Positions 45,644 through 56,452 of a stretch of DNA of 64,000 nucleotides are shown here, piece after piece. Below the pieces are notes generated by a model, which did no database searches, was not told the origin of the DNA, and saw only the letters and a list, made by a program, of their open reading frames with translations. The position numbers and the translations under genes are program-made. How positions within the stretch are numbered: the first letter of the stretch is position 1; each line of letters opens with the position of its first letter. This DNA is from Acinetobacter pittii ATCC 19004 = CIP 70.29 (GTDB taxonomy: Bacteria; Pseudomonadota; Gammaproteobacteria; Pseudomonadales; Moraxellaceae). The stretch is from contig NZ_KB849796.1 of assembly GCF_000369045.1 (NCBI RefSeq), positions 412,474-476,473 on the forward strand, given 5' to 3'.

Positions 45644-48328
45644 ATGGTTCAGCAAATCGATGCGCCACTGCGTGAGGATGTCCGCTTACTTGGTAATTTG
45701 TTAGGTGAAACCCTAAAACAACATGCAGGACAAGAACTGTTTAATCAGATCGAGCAAATCCGTGCTCTTGCCAAAGGTGCACGTGATGGTCAAGCTGAAG
45801 CCGAAAAGCAACTAGAACAATTATTTTTAGAACTGCCCGATGAAGAGTTACTTCCTCTCACCCGCGCTTTTTCTCACTTCCTCAATTTTGCCAATATTGC
45901 CGAGCAATATCATGTGGTCCGTAGCCGCAGACAGGCAGAGTTTGATTCGGATGCAAACTCTCCTAATCCGCTTGTTCACTTATTTCAAAAATTTAAAGAT
46001 AAAAGTATTTCAACAGAAAAACTATTCCAGCAAATTTGCGATCTTAAAATTGAGTTAGTACTTACGGCGCACCCAACTGAAGTGAGTCGTCGTACCCTCA
46101 TTCAAAAATATGATGATATTAACGCATGTCTCTCACAGCTTGATCAGCAAAAACTTACCCCACGCGAACGCCAAAATGCACTTGCGAATTTAAAGCAACA
46201 AATTAGTTCGGCTTGGCAAACAGATGAAATCAGACAGCACCGTCCAACTCCAGTCGATGAAGCAAAATGGGGATTTGCCACAATTGAGCAAACACTTTGG
46301 AATGCTGTACCTAAATTCATTCGCGAGTTAAATGAATTAGTTCAAGAAAACTGCCAACTTAATTTACCACTGAATATTGCACCAGTACGTTTCGCATCTT
46401 GGATGGGCGGAGACCGTGATGGCAACCCAAATGTTACCCATCAAATTACCCAAGAAGTGCTGTGGTTATCACGCTGGCAAGCTGCCGATCTCTATTTAAG
46501 AGATATCGAAAACTTACGTTGGGAACTTTCAATCCAGACGTGTTCTGAAGAAATGATTCAGGCAATTGGTAGCCAACATGCAGAACCTTATCGTGAATAT
46601 TTACGTGCTACACGAGAGCGTTTAAAAGCGACTCGACACTGGTTAGCTCAGCGTTTACAAGGCTTAGAAGCAGACGACAGCAATGTCATTAAAAGTAAAG
46701 ACGAACTCTTACAGCCTTTATTGCTGTGCTATCGCTCTTTAATCGACAGTAACCTACCTGAAATCGCGAATGGTCAACTACTCGACTTTATCTACCGTGT
46801 GAACTGTTTTGGTATTGAACTACTTAAACTCGATATTCGCCAAGAATCAGGTCGTCATCGTCAAGCCATTTCAGCAATTACCGAATATTTAGGTTTAGGT
46901 AATTTTGAGTCATGGACCGAACAAGCGCGCCAAAATTTCCTCATTCAGGAATTACAAAGTAAACGTCCACTTTTACCGAAATATATTAATGAACCTGAAG
47001 GCAGTTTAATTGGTCACCCAGATGTACAAGAAATATTTGCAACCATGCGTACTTTGGCAGACCAACCACCTGAGTCTTTAGGGGCTTATATTATTTCTAT
47101 GGCTGAATATCCAAGTGATGTTTTAGCTGTATTGTTATTGCAAAAAGAAGCCGGTATTCAGCATCCTTTACGTGTAGTGCCTTTATTTGAGACTTTAAAA
47201 GACTTAGATGGCGCAGCAACTACCATGAATACGCTGTTCAATATGCATTGGTATAAACAGCACATTCAGGGTAAACACGAAGTCATGATCGGTTACTCCG
47301 ACTCAGCAAAAGATGCCGGTTTTATGTCTGCCAACTGGGCGCAGTATCGTGCTCAAGAAGAGCTAACTGCAATTGCTCAAAAACACGGCGTACAGTTAAC
47401 GCTATTCCATGGCCGTGGTGGTTCAATTAGTCGTGGTGGTGCTCCAACACAACAGGCACTATTTTCACAGCCGCCTGGTTCGATCTCTGGTGCAATTCGT
47501 GTCACAGAACAAGGTGAAATGATCCGTTTCAAATTCGGTTTAGAAGGTATTGCCATGCAAAACCTTGAAATCTATACCGCAGCAACGCTTGAAGCGACAT
47601 TATTACCACCACCAGAGCCTAAGGCTGAGTGGCGTGAAATTATGAACCGTATGACTGATCATTCTGTTAAGGTTTACCGTCAAACTGTTCGTGAAAACCC
47701 TCACTTTGTGAAATATTTACGTACCGTCACTCCTGAACTTGAATTACAAATGTTGCCATTAGGCTCGCGTCCTGCAAAACGTAAAGTGAGTGGCGGCATC
47801 GAGTCTTTACGTGCGATTCCATGGGTATTTGCTTGGACACAAATTCGTTTGATGTTGCCTGCATGGCTAGGTACAGGTGCTGCCATTAATGAAGTGATTG
47901 CCGATCAGCAAAAAGCAACGCTTGATGAAATGCTCCAGCAATGGCCTTATTTCCAGACGCTTATTGATATGCTGGAAATGGTATTGTCTAAAGCCGATGC
48001 CAACATTGCACTCTATTACGAATCTCATTTGACTGAAGATGAAGATTTAAAAGTGCTCGGTAATCAATTACGTCAGCGCTTAAAAGATGCTGTTGAAACA
48101 CTACTTAAATTGAAAGATGAATCAAAGCTTCTTAGTAACAACGAAGTTCTTGATCAATCAATGCAGGTTCGTAAACCATACTTACTTCCTTTGCATCTTT
48201 TACAGGCTGAACTCATGAAGCGTCGTCGTGATTATCTTGCTGAGCGTCAGGCAGAACACACCCCTGTTGACCATGCACTTATGGTGAGTATTGCGGGTAT
48301 TGCTGCGGGTTTACGCAATACAGGTTAA
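45644..48328 (+). CDS. ppc: Phosphoenolpyruvate carboxylase
   Basis: Anaplerotic enzyme fixing bicarbonate onto phosphoenolpyruvate to make oxaloacetate. I start at ATG 45644 (AGGAG at 45631-45635), giving 894 residues, the usual bacterial size; the frame is open to 45542 but without family sequence. Catalytic segments include LTAHPTEVSRRT (His), GGDRDGNPNVT, MIGYSDSAKDAGFMSANW, HGRGGSISRGGAP and the C-terminal RNTG typical of PEPC. Confidence 0.98.
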   Translation: MVQQIDAPLREDVRLLGNLLGETLKQHAGQELFNQIEQIRALAKGARDGQAEAEKQLEQLFLELPDEELLPLTRAFSHFLNFANIAEQYHVVRSRRQAEFDSDANSPNPLVHLFQKFKDKSISTEKLFQQICDLKIELVLTAHPTEVSRRTLIQKYDDINACLSQLDQQKLTPRERQNALANLKQQISSAWQTDEIRQHRPTPVDEAKWGFATIEQTLWNAVPKFIRELNELVQENCQLNLPLNIAPVRFASWMGGDRDGNPNVTHQITQEVLWLSRWQAADLYLRDIENLRWELSIQTCSEEMIQAIGSQHAEPYREYLRATRERLKATRHWLAQRLQGLEADDSNVIKSKDELLQPLLLCYRSLIDSNLPEIANGQLLDFIYRVNCFGIELLKLDIRQESGRHRQAISAITEYLGLGNFESWTEQARQNFLIQELQSKRPLLPKYINEPEGSLIGHPDVQEIFATMRTLADQPPESLGAYIISMAEYPSDVLAVLLLQKEAGIQHPLRVVPLFETLKDLDGAATTMNTLFNMHWYKQHIQGKHEVMIGYSDSAKDAGFMSANWAQYRAQEELTAIAQKHGVQLTLFHGRGGSISRGGAPTQQALFSQPPGSISGAIRVTEQGEMIRFKFGLEGIAMQNLEIYTAATLEATLLPPPEPKAEWREIMNRMTDHSVKVYRQTVRENPHFVKYLRTVTPELELQMLPLGSRPAKRKVSGGIESLRAIPWVFAWTQIRLMLPAWLGTGAAINEVIADQQKATLDEMLQQWPYFQTLIDMLEMVLSKADANIALYYESHLTEDEDLKVLGNQLRQRLKDAVETLLKLKDESKLLSNNEVLDQSMQVRKPYLLPLHLLQAELMKRRRDYLAERQAEHTPVDHALMVSIAGIAAGLRNTG

Positions 48329-48351
48329 GCTGATTTTACCAATTGTTTTAT

Positions 48352-48381
48352 AAAGCAGTGCATCTCGATGTGCTGCTTTTT
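48352..48381 (+). terminator. Terminator after ppc
   Basis: AAAGCAGTGCATC-tc-GATGTGCTGCTTTTT with one wobble and a T5 tail. Confidence 0.82.
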
Positions 48382-48625
48382 ACTTGCAAAGTTCTTTATT
48401 TTTCTTAAATTTTCTCCGATTTTCTATTTTTTTGAATATTTTTTAAAAATCATAAAATTAATATTTATGAGAAAAAAATAACTAAATACGCACATTTAGT
48501 TTTTTTAAAATTATACCAATCGTTAAAAAATAACTACTTTTCACTCATATACTTCTCTCTAAAGATTAAATGCACTCACAAGAAAGAGTATCATGGCAGC
48601 AATTAAAGAATAATGAGCTTATTTT
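48382..48625. other. AT-rich region before the NCS2 permease
   Basis: Homopolymer-rich stretch with no gene or clear hairpin. A frame from 48570 overlaps the permease in another register and is not credible. Confidence 0.4.
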
Positions 48626-49921
48626 ATGTCCAATTGGTTTCCAAAATGGCAGCCTTACCAAGGTGATATTGACCATCGGCCAGTCTCTACCAATGAATAT
48701 CTCCCACCCGTTCAAAGTGCTGTTTTGGGTATTCAACATGCATTTGCCATGTTTGGAGCAACTGTTTTAGCACCTTTACTCATGGGTTTTAATCCTAACC
48801 TTGCTATTTTAATGTCTGGTATCTGTACCATCCTGTTCTTTTTAATTACAGGTGGTCGTGTTCCAAGTTACTTAGGATCAAGTTTTGCCTTTATTGGGGT
48901 GGTTGCAGCTGCAACTGGGCATATTACAGGTTCAGGTGCCAATCCAAATCTATCTATGGCTTTAGGTGGAATCGTAGCATGTGGTGTTTTTTATGCCATC
49001 ATCGGTTTTATTGTCATGCTCACGGGTACACGCTGGATTGAAAAACTCATGCCGCCTGTGGTGACTGGTGCCATTGTGATGATTATTGGTCTGAACCTTG
49101 CACCTGTTACGATTAAAGGTGTTGCAGGCCAACCATTTGAAATGTGGATGGCCTTAATTACCGTACTTTGTATGGGTAGTATTGCAGTCTTTACTCGTGG
49201 CCTGTTGCAACGCTTGCTTCTGTTGATTGGTTTGATCTTGGCTTATGTGATTTATGCCATCACCACCAATGGGCTAGGTTTAGGTAAACCAATCGATTTT
49301 AGCCAGATCTCACAAGCCGCATGGTTTGGGATTCCAAGCTTTTCGCATCCTACTTTTGACACGAATGCTATGCTAATTATTGCGCCAGTTGCGCTTATCT
49401 TAGTAGCAGAAAATCTAGGACATATTAAAGCTGTTGGCGCGATGACTGGTGAAAACCTGACTCCACAATTAGGTAAAGCATTTGTTGCAGATGGTTTGGC
49501 GACAACATTATCTGGTAGTGTCGGCGCTCCAGGGATGACTACTTACGGTGAAAACATTGGTGTGATGGCAGTCACTCGTGTGTACTCAACCATTGTTTTC
49601 GTCATCGCAGGTGTCTTTGCAATTTTCTTAGGTCTATCTCCAAAATTTGGCGCGGTAATTAGTACGATCCCAAGCGCAGTTTTAACAGGTGCATCTATTG
49701 TCGTGTTTGGTTTAATTACCATTGCCGGTGCAAAAATCTGGATTGAAAACAAAGTTGATTTTTCTAACAATAAAAATCTAATTGTAGCTTCGGTCACGAT
49801 TATTTTAGGTGCTGGTAACTTTGAATTATTGTTTGGTAATTTCAATTTAGGTGGTATTGGTACCGCAACTTTTGCAGCCATTATTTTAAACTGGCTGTTT
49901 AGTTTAAAAGATAAAACCTAA
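48626..49921 (+). CDS. NCS2 nucleobase:cation symporter, UraA-like
   Basis: Uracil/xanthine permease family protein of 431 residues and 14 membrane segments. The signature ENLGHIKAVGAMTGENLTP lies near residue 258, with Glu-Asn as substrate-contact residues. LMSGICTILFFLITGGRVPSYLGSSFAFIG in the third region matches UraA/RutG-type carriers, so uracil is the likely substrate; xanthine cannot be excluded. A LysR gene follows on the same strand. Confidence 0.92.
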   Translation: MSNWFPKWQPYQGDIDHRPVSTNEYLPPVQSAVLGIQHAFAMFGATVLAPLLMGFNPNLAILMSGICTILFFLITGGRVPSYLGSSFAFIGVVAAATGHITGSGANPNLSMALGGIVACGVFYAIIGFIVMLTGTRWIEKLMPPVVTGAIVMIIGLNLAPVTIKGVAGQPFEMWMALITVLCMGSIAVFTRGLLQRLLLLIGLILAYVIYAITTNGLGLGKPIDFSQISQAAWFGIPSFSHPTFDTNAMLIIAPVALILVAENLGHIKAVGAMTGENLTPQLGKAFVADGLATTLSGSVGAPGMTTYGENIGVMAVTRVYSTIVFVIAGVFAIFLGLSPKFGAVISTIPSAVLTGASIVVFGLITIAGAKIWIENKVDFSNNKNLIVASVTIILGAGNFELLFGNFNLGGIGTATFAAIILNWLFSLKDKT

Positions 49922-49925
49922 ATTC

Positions 49926-49953
49926 AAAAAGGCAGCGCAAGCTGCCTTTTTTT
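49926..49953 (+). terminator. Terminator after the NCS2 permease
   Basis: AAAAAGGCAGC-GCAA-GCTGCCTTTTTTT, compact stem with strong T tract. Confidence 0.88.
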
Positions 49954-50001
49954 ATTACGATTTAGTATGATGACTTTTTAGCCTTCAACACGTTCCCTGT
50001 C

Positions 50002-50892
50002 ATGCGTTTTGATTTTTTTGATTTACAGCTGGTTCTTCATATTGTCTCTACGGGTAGCCTAACCAAAGGTGCAGACCGCTCTGCAATTTCACTTCAAGCT
50101 GCCAGCGAACGCATTAAAAAACTCGAACAATATTTTGAAACGCCCTTATTTATTCGCCACACGACGGGAGTGGAGCTCACCACAGCAGGACACGCTTTTG
50201 TAGAGCATGCGCGTCAGCTTATGACACAAAAAGAGCAGCTTGAACAAGAAATGCAGCGTTTTAGGCCGCCTACAACAGAGTCATTAACGCTTTGGTGTAA
50301 CTCTTCTGCTCAAAGCGAATATTTGCCTCCGTTATTACCGCAATATTTGGTGCTTCATCCCGAAATGAACATTGATTTACACGAGGCAGAAAGTTCAGAA
50401 ATTGTAGAGGCATTAACGCAAGGAGTTGCAAATCTTGGGCTGGTCTCAAGTTTTTTTGATACCAGACATTTGCAAACTAAGGAATTTGCTAGTGATCCAT
50501 TAGTTCTGATTTGTCCTCCTACTCACAATTTAGCTCAATACCAAGAGCTGAATTTGGTAGAGGCTTTAAGTTATGGTTTTATTGGTCTTAAGCCCCACCA
50601 TTCGTTGCAACAGTCCATCGAAACTCAAGCTAAGCTATTGGGCTTTAACATACAGTACCGTTTGCGCTTACCTAATTTTGGTGCGATTGCGGAAGTAGTC
50701 GCCAAAGGTGTCGGAATTGCGATTATGCCGGCTCGTGCTGCCCAGCGTTTGCAATCGGACTATGACTTTCATTCCATTCAACTACTAGGCGCGTGGGCAA
50801 ATCGTAAACTGCTTTTGGCCACACAAAATTTTAATCAGCTACCTAATAGTTATAAACAATTTTCAGATTTTTTATTGCAACATCGCCCTTAA
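50002..50892 (+). CDS. LysR-family transcriptional regulator
   Basis: A 296-residue LTTR with helix-turn-helix in residues 1-60 (GSLTKGADRSAISLQAASERIKKLEQYF) and an effector domain ending in GAIAEVVAKGVGIAIMPARAAQRL. Convergent with a TSUP-type transporter gene (8 bases apart), which is its plausible target; no divergent partner is next to it. Confidence 0.93.
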   Translation: MRFDFFDLQLVLHIVSTGSLTKGADRSAISLQAASERIKKLEQYFETPLFIRHTTGVELTTAGHAFVEHARQLMTQKEQLEQEMQRFRPPTTESLTLWCNSSAQSEYLPPLLPQYLVLHPEMNIDLHEAESSEIVEALTQGVANLGLVSSFFDTRHLQTKEFASDPLVLICPPTHNLAQYQELNLVEALSYGFIGLKPHHSLQQSIETQAKLLGFNIQYRLRLPNFGAIAEVVAKGVGIAIMPARAAQRLQSDYDFHSIQLLGAWANRKLLLATQNFNQLPNSYKQFSDFLLQHRP

Positions 50893-50900
50893 AAATTAGC

Positions 50901-51632
50901 TTAATGCAAAATCATATAAAGCCCTAATGATACCAAACCTATAAAAAAGATACGGCGAAATAACTGCTCATTTAACCGATAACGGATTTTTTTACCTAAC
51001 CACATTCCAACGAGCGCTGCCAACAATGCAGCGAAAGATAAACGATAATCTAATGTCATTCCCGACATCGGGTTGTGGTGTAAAAAGACTGCAAGACAAA
51101 TGGTAGAAACAGTAAACGTTAGTCCAAAAGCCTGAACCAACTCATCACGCTTTAAATGTAAAGACTGCAAATAAGGAACGATTGGAATAATAATGACACC
51201 AGTTGCTACAGTCACTGCCCCGCCGATATATCCAATAATCGGTGATAGCCAACGTTCATACTTCCCTAAGTGTGGAATTTTCTTCACGCACAGACCATAG
51301 AGTCCATATAAGGCCAACATGCAACCTAATAAAATTTCACTACTATGCCCATGACTTTGGCTTAAAGTGGGTAGAAAGCTCCATATAGAACCTACTATAA
51401 TGCCGACAAGCAACGTCCAGAAACGGCGAATAAACGCCCAGACATGCCCTTCAGCAAAAAGTTGCCAGACATTGGTGACCATTGAAGGAACTATCAGAAG
51501 AGAAGCTGCCTGAAAAGGGCTCATTGCAATGGTGAGTAAGCCCATCGATACCGCGGGCAATCCTAAACCGATCATGCCTTTAATCATGCCAGCGAAGGCA
51601 AAGACCACTATAATAATTGCTAAAAAAGTCAC
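50901..51632 (-). CDS. TSUP (TauE/SafE) family transporter
   Basis: Eight-helix inner-membrane exporter of 243 residues. The first repeat GMIKGMIGLGLPAVSMGLLTIAM and the second-half IGGAVTVATGVIIIPIVPYL show the family's duplicated core. TSUP proteins move sulfite, sulfoacetate or similar anions. Substrate not determinable; the convergent LysR may control it. Confidence 0.9.
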   Translation of the reverse strand: MTFLAIIIVVFAFAGMIKGMIGLGLPAVSMGLLTIAMSPFQAASLLIVPSMVTNVWQLFAEGHVWAFIRRFWTLLVGIIVGSIWSFLPTLSQSHGHSSEILLGCMLALYGLYGLCVKKIPHLGKYERWLSPIIGYIGGAVTVATGVIIIPIVPYLQSLHLKRDELVQAFGLTFTVSTICLAVFLHHNPMSGMTLDYRLSFAALLAALVGMWLGKKIRYRLNEQLFRRIFFIGLVSLGLYMILH

Positions 51633-51709
51633 TGTTTATCTCCGATTCCTTAAAGGATATGCTACGGAAAAAACAGGTACTGCCCTATTCTTGTTTTTAG
51701 TAGTAGGCC

Positions 51710-52999
51710 TCAATTAAAAGTTGAGGCTGTTTTATATTTTTCTTCTAATACATTGCTAAAAATACTTTCAATCATCCACACACGATACAAGCTATTAAAT
51801 ACGTAGGTCTGACCATCAATACGCAATTCTAAAACCGGTAAATCGGGCTGATGTTTATCTTTACACAAGACATCATTTTGCGCCAAAACAGATTGCACAT
51901 CTTGGTCGGTTAGCTGCTCAATCCCAAGTTGCTGCTGTAACTGTTGAAAATGTTTTAAGAAAGATAAATCTTTTCCTTTCGTCCAAACTGCCTGTAATAT
52001 TGTGAAAATCGTATCGATTTGCTGATTTTCTTGCACACTATAGAAAAGCTTTGCCATCTCTAATGTACTTTCCTCAGTAGGGCGACAAAATGGCGTAAAG
52101 GCCACACCTGTTCGTTTAGAAACACGAGTCGCCAAACTCCAGTCAAACCAGTCTCGACCTTGATAACTTAAAGGGTAAACTTTTAGTTGAATATCATAAT
52201 AATCAGCCAGCTCTTCTTTAATATAAGCAAGTAACAACCAGCTCATTGGATCTTCTAAAGCAATATAAATATCAAGCTCAGGATGAAGTGTTTGAATCTC
52301 GGTGAGTGCCTCAGCATCATTAATCAAATGTTCACGCCATTCGATATGATTAATTAAAAAAATTGGATTCCCAGTCAGTAACTTTTGCTGCTTCAGACGA
52401 CGAGTCAAACGTAATAAATCGTCTACTGCGTGATATTTACGTCCACCAAATTCAAAGTATGCCGCAGGTACAGGCTCATCCGTAAAAATGCGTTCTGAAA
52501 AATGTTGAGGAAGCTGATGTTTAACTGCCATGGCATGTAAAGTTCGCAACTTTCCATATTGTTGCTGCCAAAGCATGTGGAAAATATCTTCTAATAGATG
52601 GAAGAAGTTCTGACCTTGTAATGGGGTTCTTTTTAATATGACTGCCGCTTGTTTTAAAGATTCTGGGCTTGGGATTTCTGGAAATTCATCAAAGCCGAAA
52701 CGATGTTGTTTGGCTAATATCTTGGCATCATTTAGACAATAATTTTGCCACTCTTCATGCGACATACTGTTTGGAGGTTCAGAAGCCGTATGCGAAATAA
52801 TAATTTTTAAAGGCTTAAGTTCATCACTTAAAATTTCATCTAGCTGAGACAATTGCTGAACAGCCAAATAGCTATACACATCATCAAGTCGTAAATAAAT
52901 ACTTAAACCATTTTCCGTGGGTAACACCGCTTGACGAGAAGGCTTTTGGTAAAACCAGCTCGATCGAATAGGGTCAAACCAACGGCGTAGCAGTGACAT
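51710..52999 (-). CDS. Tandem DsbA/HCCA-isomerase-like thioredoxin-fold protein
   Basis: A 429-residue protein (ATG 52999; the 53038 start adds 13 non-family residues) with two similar thioredoxin-fold halves. One begins with IYLRLDDVYSYLAVQQLSQL (about residue 35), the other with IYIALEDPMSWLLLAYIKEEL (about residue 245). Both keep the Asp-x-x-Ser position seen in 2-hydroxychromene-2-carboxylate isomerases and kappa GSTs and neither has a CxxC motif. No signal peptide, so it is cytoplasmic. Role unknown; glutathione-linked isomerase or non-catalytic fold are both possible. Confidence 0.75.
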   Translation of the reverse strand: MSLLRRWFDPIRSSWFYQKPSRQAVLPTENGLSIYLRLDDVYSYLAVQQLSQLDEILSDELKPLKIIISHTASEPPNSMSHEEWQNYCLNDAKILAKQHRFGFDEFPEIPSPESLKQAAVILKRTPLQGQNFFHLLEDIFHMLWQQQYGKLRTLHAMAVKHQLPQHFSERIFTDEPVPAAYFEFGGRKYHAVDDLLRLTRRLKQQKLLTGNPIFLINHIEWREHLINDAEALTEIQTLHPELDIYIALEDPMSWLLLAYIKEELADYYDIQLKVYPLSYQGRDWFDWSLATRVSKRTGVAFTPFCRPTEESTLEMAKLFYSVQENQQIDTIFTILQAVWTKGKDLSFLKHFQQLQQQLGIEQLTDQDVQSVLAQNDVLCKDKHQPDLPVLELRIDGQTYVFNSLYRVWMIESIFSNVLEEKYKTASTFN

Positions 53000-53231
53000 G
53001 AGTTGTGCCTCTAAAAAATAAATCCTAAGCGAGATCAAAGATTGTTTTGATCATAGTGCAAGGTAAAACAGTAGTCGAGATTGAAATATAACTACCTTAG
53101 TTTACGCAGAAAATAAGTCATGTTTTTAGCAAGTTTCTACGTAGGTGAAGATTTTATCACCATTTTATGGCAAACCCATAGAATGATCTAAAAACACCTT
53201 TTTCTACAAGCTGATTTTTTTTACCAGACAT
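53000..53231. other. Intergenic region upstream of the tandem thioredoxin-fold gene
   Basis: Holds the gene's promoter presumably; I see no coding or RNA feature. Confidence 0.4.
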
Positions 53232-53281
53232 GAAAAATGCACCCTTAACATGATAGCAATTCATCGTGTTAAAGGGTGCAT
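53232..53281 (-). terminator. Terminator after ilvD
   Basis: On the minus strand TGCACCCTTTAACA pairs with TGTTAAGGGTGCA (one bulge), followed by T5. About 35 bases after the ilvD stop. Confidence 0.78.
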
Positions 53282-53312
53282 GATTCATAATCAATTATTA
53301 AAATTGAATATT

Positions 53313-55142
53313 TTATAGAACGCGTACAGCTCCTTTCGCTGCACTTGTTGTATGCATTGCATAAACTTTTAACGCTTTTGATACTTTACGTTTACGTTCT
53401 TCTTTCGGATGCCAGCCTTTCGCTTCTTGCACTGTACGACGATGTGCCATAGTCGCATCATCAACGTTTAAGTGAATCGTACGGTTTGGAATATCGATTT
53501 CAATAGTATCGCCATCTTCAACCAAACCAATTGCACCGCCTTCAGCCGCTTCTGGTGAAACATGACCAATCGAAAGACCTGATGAACCACCAGAGAAACG
53601 ACCATCTGTTACCAATGCACAGTCTTTTCCTAAACCTTTCGATTTAAGGTAGCTGGTTGGGTAAAGCATTTCTTGCATACCCGGACCACCACGTGGACCT
53701 TCGTAACGAATCACCACCACATCGCCAGCTTTAATATCATGACCCAAAATTGCGTCTACAGCCGCATCTTGGCTCTCAAATACACGCGCTGTACCAGTAA
53801 ATTTCAAGATTGATTCATCAACACCTGCAGTTTTCACGATACAACCATCAAGCGCGATGTTGCCGTATAGAACCGCTAAACCACCATCTTTAGAGAATGC
53901 ATTTTCTGCATTACGGATAACGCCTTTTTCACGGTCGCCATCTAATGTTGAATAATAGCGATTTTGCGAGAATGCAACTTGAGTTGGAACACCACCTGGT
54001 GATGAACGATAGAATTCATAAACGTCTGCATCTTCAGTACGAATAATGTCCCACTTATCTAATGCATCTTTTAAAGTTTTCTCGTGTACAGTCGGTACAG
54101 ATACATCAAGCAAATTCGCGCGATCAAGTTCACCTAAGATCGCCATGATACCGCCAGCACGATGAACATCTTCCATATGAACGTCTTGTTTTGCAGGCGC
54201 TACTTTAGACAATACAGGAACTCGACGTGATAATTCGTCAATATCGTCCATTGTAAAATCAACTTCAGCTTCACTTGCCGCAGCCAATAAATGCAGAACG
54301 GTATTGGTTGAACCACCCATTGCAATATCAAGAGTCATCGCATTTTTAAATGCAGCCTTGGTTGCAATCGAACGAGGTAAAATGCTTGCATCTTCTTGTT
54401 CATAATAGCGCTTAGCCAATTCAACAATAAGTTGGCCTGCTTTTAAGAATAATTTTTTACGGTTTGCATGCGTCGCAACAATCGAACCATTACCCGGTAA
54501 AGATAAACCTAAAGCTTCTGTTAAACAGTTCATTGAGTTTGCAGTGAACATACCTGAACATGAACCACAGGTTGGACATGCCGAACGTTCAAATTCTTCA
54601 ACTTCTTCGTCTGTATAACTTTCATCAGCCGCAACAACCATTGCATCAACAAGGTCAATCGCTTTTTCATTACCGCGGAACTTAACCTTACCAGCTTCCA
54701 TTGGTCCGCCAGACACGAAAACAACAGGAATATTCAGACGCATCGCAGCCATGAGCATTCCCGGAGTAATCTTGTCACAGTTTGAAATACACACCATGGC
54801 ATCTGCACAGTGTGCATTCACCATATATTCAACTGAGTCAGCAATCAAATCACGTGATGGTAAAGAATAAAGCATGCCGTCATGCCCCATTGCGATCCCG
54901 TCATCTACTGCGATCGTATTGAACTCTTTAGCAACACCACCTGCTGCCTGAATTTCTGCTGCGACAAGCTGCCCTAGATCTTTAAGATGTACATGGCCCG
55001 GCACAAATTGAGTAAATGAGTTGACCACCGCAATAATCGGTTTGCCGAAATCCTCATCTTTCATTCCTGTTGCACGCCATAAGCCACGTGCGCCAGCCAT
55101 ATTTCTTCCGTGTGTCGATGTTTTTGAACGATAGTCAGGCAT
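53313..55142 (-). CDS. ilvD: Dihydroxy-acid dehydratase
   Basis: Fe-S enzyme of valine, isoleucine and leucine synthesis: dihydroxy-acid to 2-keto acid. ATG 55142 gives [17 protein letters not shown] and 609 residues, the standard family start; 55157 would add five. Cluster cysteines are in [11 protein letters not shown] and [13 protein letters not shown]. Ends with the [21 protein letters not shown] tail. Single gene with a clear terminator. Confidence 0.97.
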   Translation of the reverse strand: MPDYRSKTSTHGRNMAGARGLWRATGMKDEDFGKPIIAVVNSFTQFVPGHVHLKDLGQLVAAEIQAAGGVAKEFNTIAVDDGIAMGHDGMLYSLPSRDLIADSVEYMVNAHCADAMVCISNCDKITPGMLMAAMRLNIPVVFVSGGPMEAGKVKFRGNEKAIDLVDAMVVAADESYTDEEVEEFERSACPTCGSCSGMFTANSMNCLTEALGLSLPGNGSIVATHANRKKLFLKAGQLIVELAKRYYEQEDASILPRSIATKAAFKNAMTLDIAMGGSTNTVLHLLAAASEAEVDFTMDDIDELSRRVPVLSKVAPAKQDVHMEDVHRAGGIMAILGELDRANLLDVSVPTVHEKTLKDALDKWDIIRTEDADVYEFYRSSPGGVPTQVAFSQNRYYSTLDGDREKGVIRNAENAFSKDGGLAVLYGNIALDGCIVKTAGVDESILKFTGTARVFESQDAAVDAILGHDIKAGDVVVIRYEGPRGGPGMQEMLYPTSYLKSKGLGKDCALVTDGRFSGGSSGLSIGHVSPEAAEGGAIGLVEDGDTIEIDIPNRTIHLNVDDATMAHRRTVQEAKGWHPKEERKRKVSKALKVYAMHTTSAAKGAVRVL

Positions 55143-55489
55143 TAGTGTTTCCAACAAGTTGTGCTTGAGCGGAATTTTTCCCGCTCTGGCGAATGATACT
55201 GATATAGCGTTAGATCAGTCGGAATATTGACTCATCATCATAATTTGATCATTCTCCATTCTATAGAAGCAAATAATATTCGGAAAGCCAAGAACAGTAA
55301 TAGACAGTCAATATTTAGCAAAACTTACATGAATAATTTTTTATTTTTTCATAACCTTTTTTTATCAATAAAAGTTTTTCAATAATTTTTTGTTCACTAT
55401 TTAAAAACTAAAATGCTCAGTCGCCATGAGTTTAGGGCTTCAATCGTTTTTCACGTATACTACGCCTAAACTCTTTTTGGATTGCATTT
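55143..55489. other. Divergent intergenic region, ilvD / fmt
   Basis: 347 bases. TATACT (55455-55460) is a plausible -10 for fmt. No branched-chain leader peptide with runs of Leu, Val or Ile codons was seen before ilvD, and no riboswitch-like fold was evident. Confidence 0.45.
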
Positions 55490-56452
55490 GTGAAAATTAT
55501 TTTTGCTGGCACCCCCGAATTTGCTGCAACAGCATTGGCGGCTTTATTAAAAACTTCCCATGAAATTATCGCGGTTTATACTCAGCCAGATCGTAAATCG
55601 GGTCGTGGACAAAAACTAACGCCTTCTCCTGTAAAACAACTTGCTCTTGAGCATAATATCCCTGTTTATCAACCCCTTCACTTCAAAGCTTCAACCGAAG
55701 AAGGTTTAGCAGCTCAACAAGAACTGGCAGCTTTAGGCGCAGATGTGATGGTGGTTGCAGCCTATGGTTTAATTCTTCCACAAACTGTGCTCGATACACC
55801 GAAATATGGCTGTTTAAATATTCACGGCTCACTATTACCACGCTGGCGCGGTGCAGCACCAATTCAGCGTGCGATTGCAACAGGTGATGAAGAAACCGGA
55901 ATCACAATCATGCAGATGGCTGCTGGTTTAGATACAGGCGATATGATGTATAAAACATACTGCCCAATTACTGCCGAAGATACCTCAGCGACATTACATG
56001 ACAAACTCGCAGCTCAAGGTGCAACAGCAATTTGTGCGGTACTCGAGTCAGAAGCAACACTACAAAAATATTTGGCAGAACGCGAAGTTCAAGACGAAAG
56101 CTTAACGGTCTATGCTCATAAACTCGTAAAATCAGAAGCTCGTATTGATTGGGCAATTGATGCTATTCAAGTTGACCGAAATATCCGTGCTTTTAACCCT
56201 TGGCCAGTCGCTTTTGTTCAACTTGATGAAAATAATGCTCTGCGTGTCTGGAACTCTCTAGTTTCTAGCCAAACGAAAGCAAGTGCCCAAGCTGGTGAAA
56301 TTATTGCAATCGATAAACAAGGTGTGCATGTTGCTTGCGGTGAAAATACATTTATTTGTCTGACTAGCGTGCAGTGGCCGGGTGGTAAAGCATTAAACGC
56401 TCAACAAATTGCACAAACTCAAAAACTTCATGTAGGACAAATTTTGCCATGA
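55490..56452 (+). CDS. fmt: Methionyl-tRNA formyltransferase
   Basis: Formylates initiator Met-tRNA. The 320 residues start at GTG 55490 (KIIFAGTPEFAATALAAL). The catalytic Asn-His-Asp are in LNIHGSLLPRWRGAAPIQRAI and the later DTGDM; the C-terminal OB-like domain binds tRNA. The stop overlaps rsmB by four bases. A def gene, common upstream in other bacteria, is not present here. Confidence 0.97.
   Translation: MKIIFAGTPEFAATALAALLKTSHEIIAVYTQPDRKSGRGQKLTPSPVKQLALEHNIPVYQPLHFKASTEEGLAAQQELAALGADVMVVAAYGLILPQTVLDTPKYGCLNIHGSLLPRWRGAAPIQRAIATGDEETGITIMQMAAGLDTGDMMYKTYCPITAEDTSATLHDKLAAQGATAICAVLESEATLQKYLAEREVQDESLTVYAHKLVKSEARIDWAIDAIQVDRNIRAFNPWPVAFVQLDENNALRVWNSLVSSQTKASAQAGEIIAIDKQGVHVACGENTFICLTSVQWPGGKALNAQQIAQTQKLHVGQILP

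Noticed and set aside
55143..55489. Possible branched-chain attenuator or riboswitch upstream of ilvD
   Set aside because: No leader peptide with clustered Leu/Val/Ile codons and no terminator-antiterminator pair visible.
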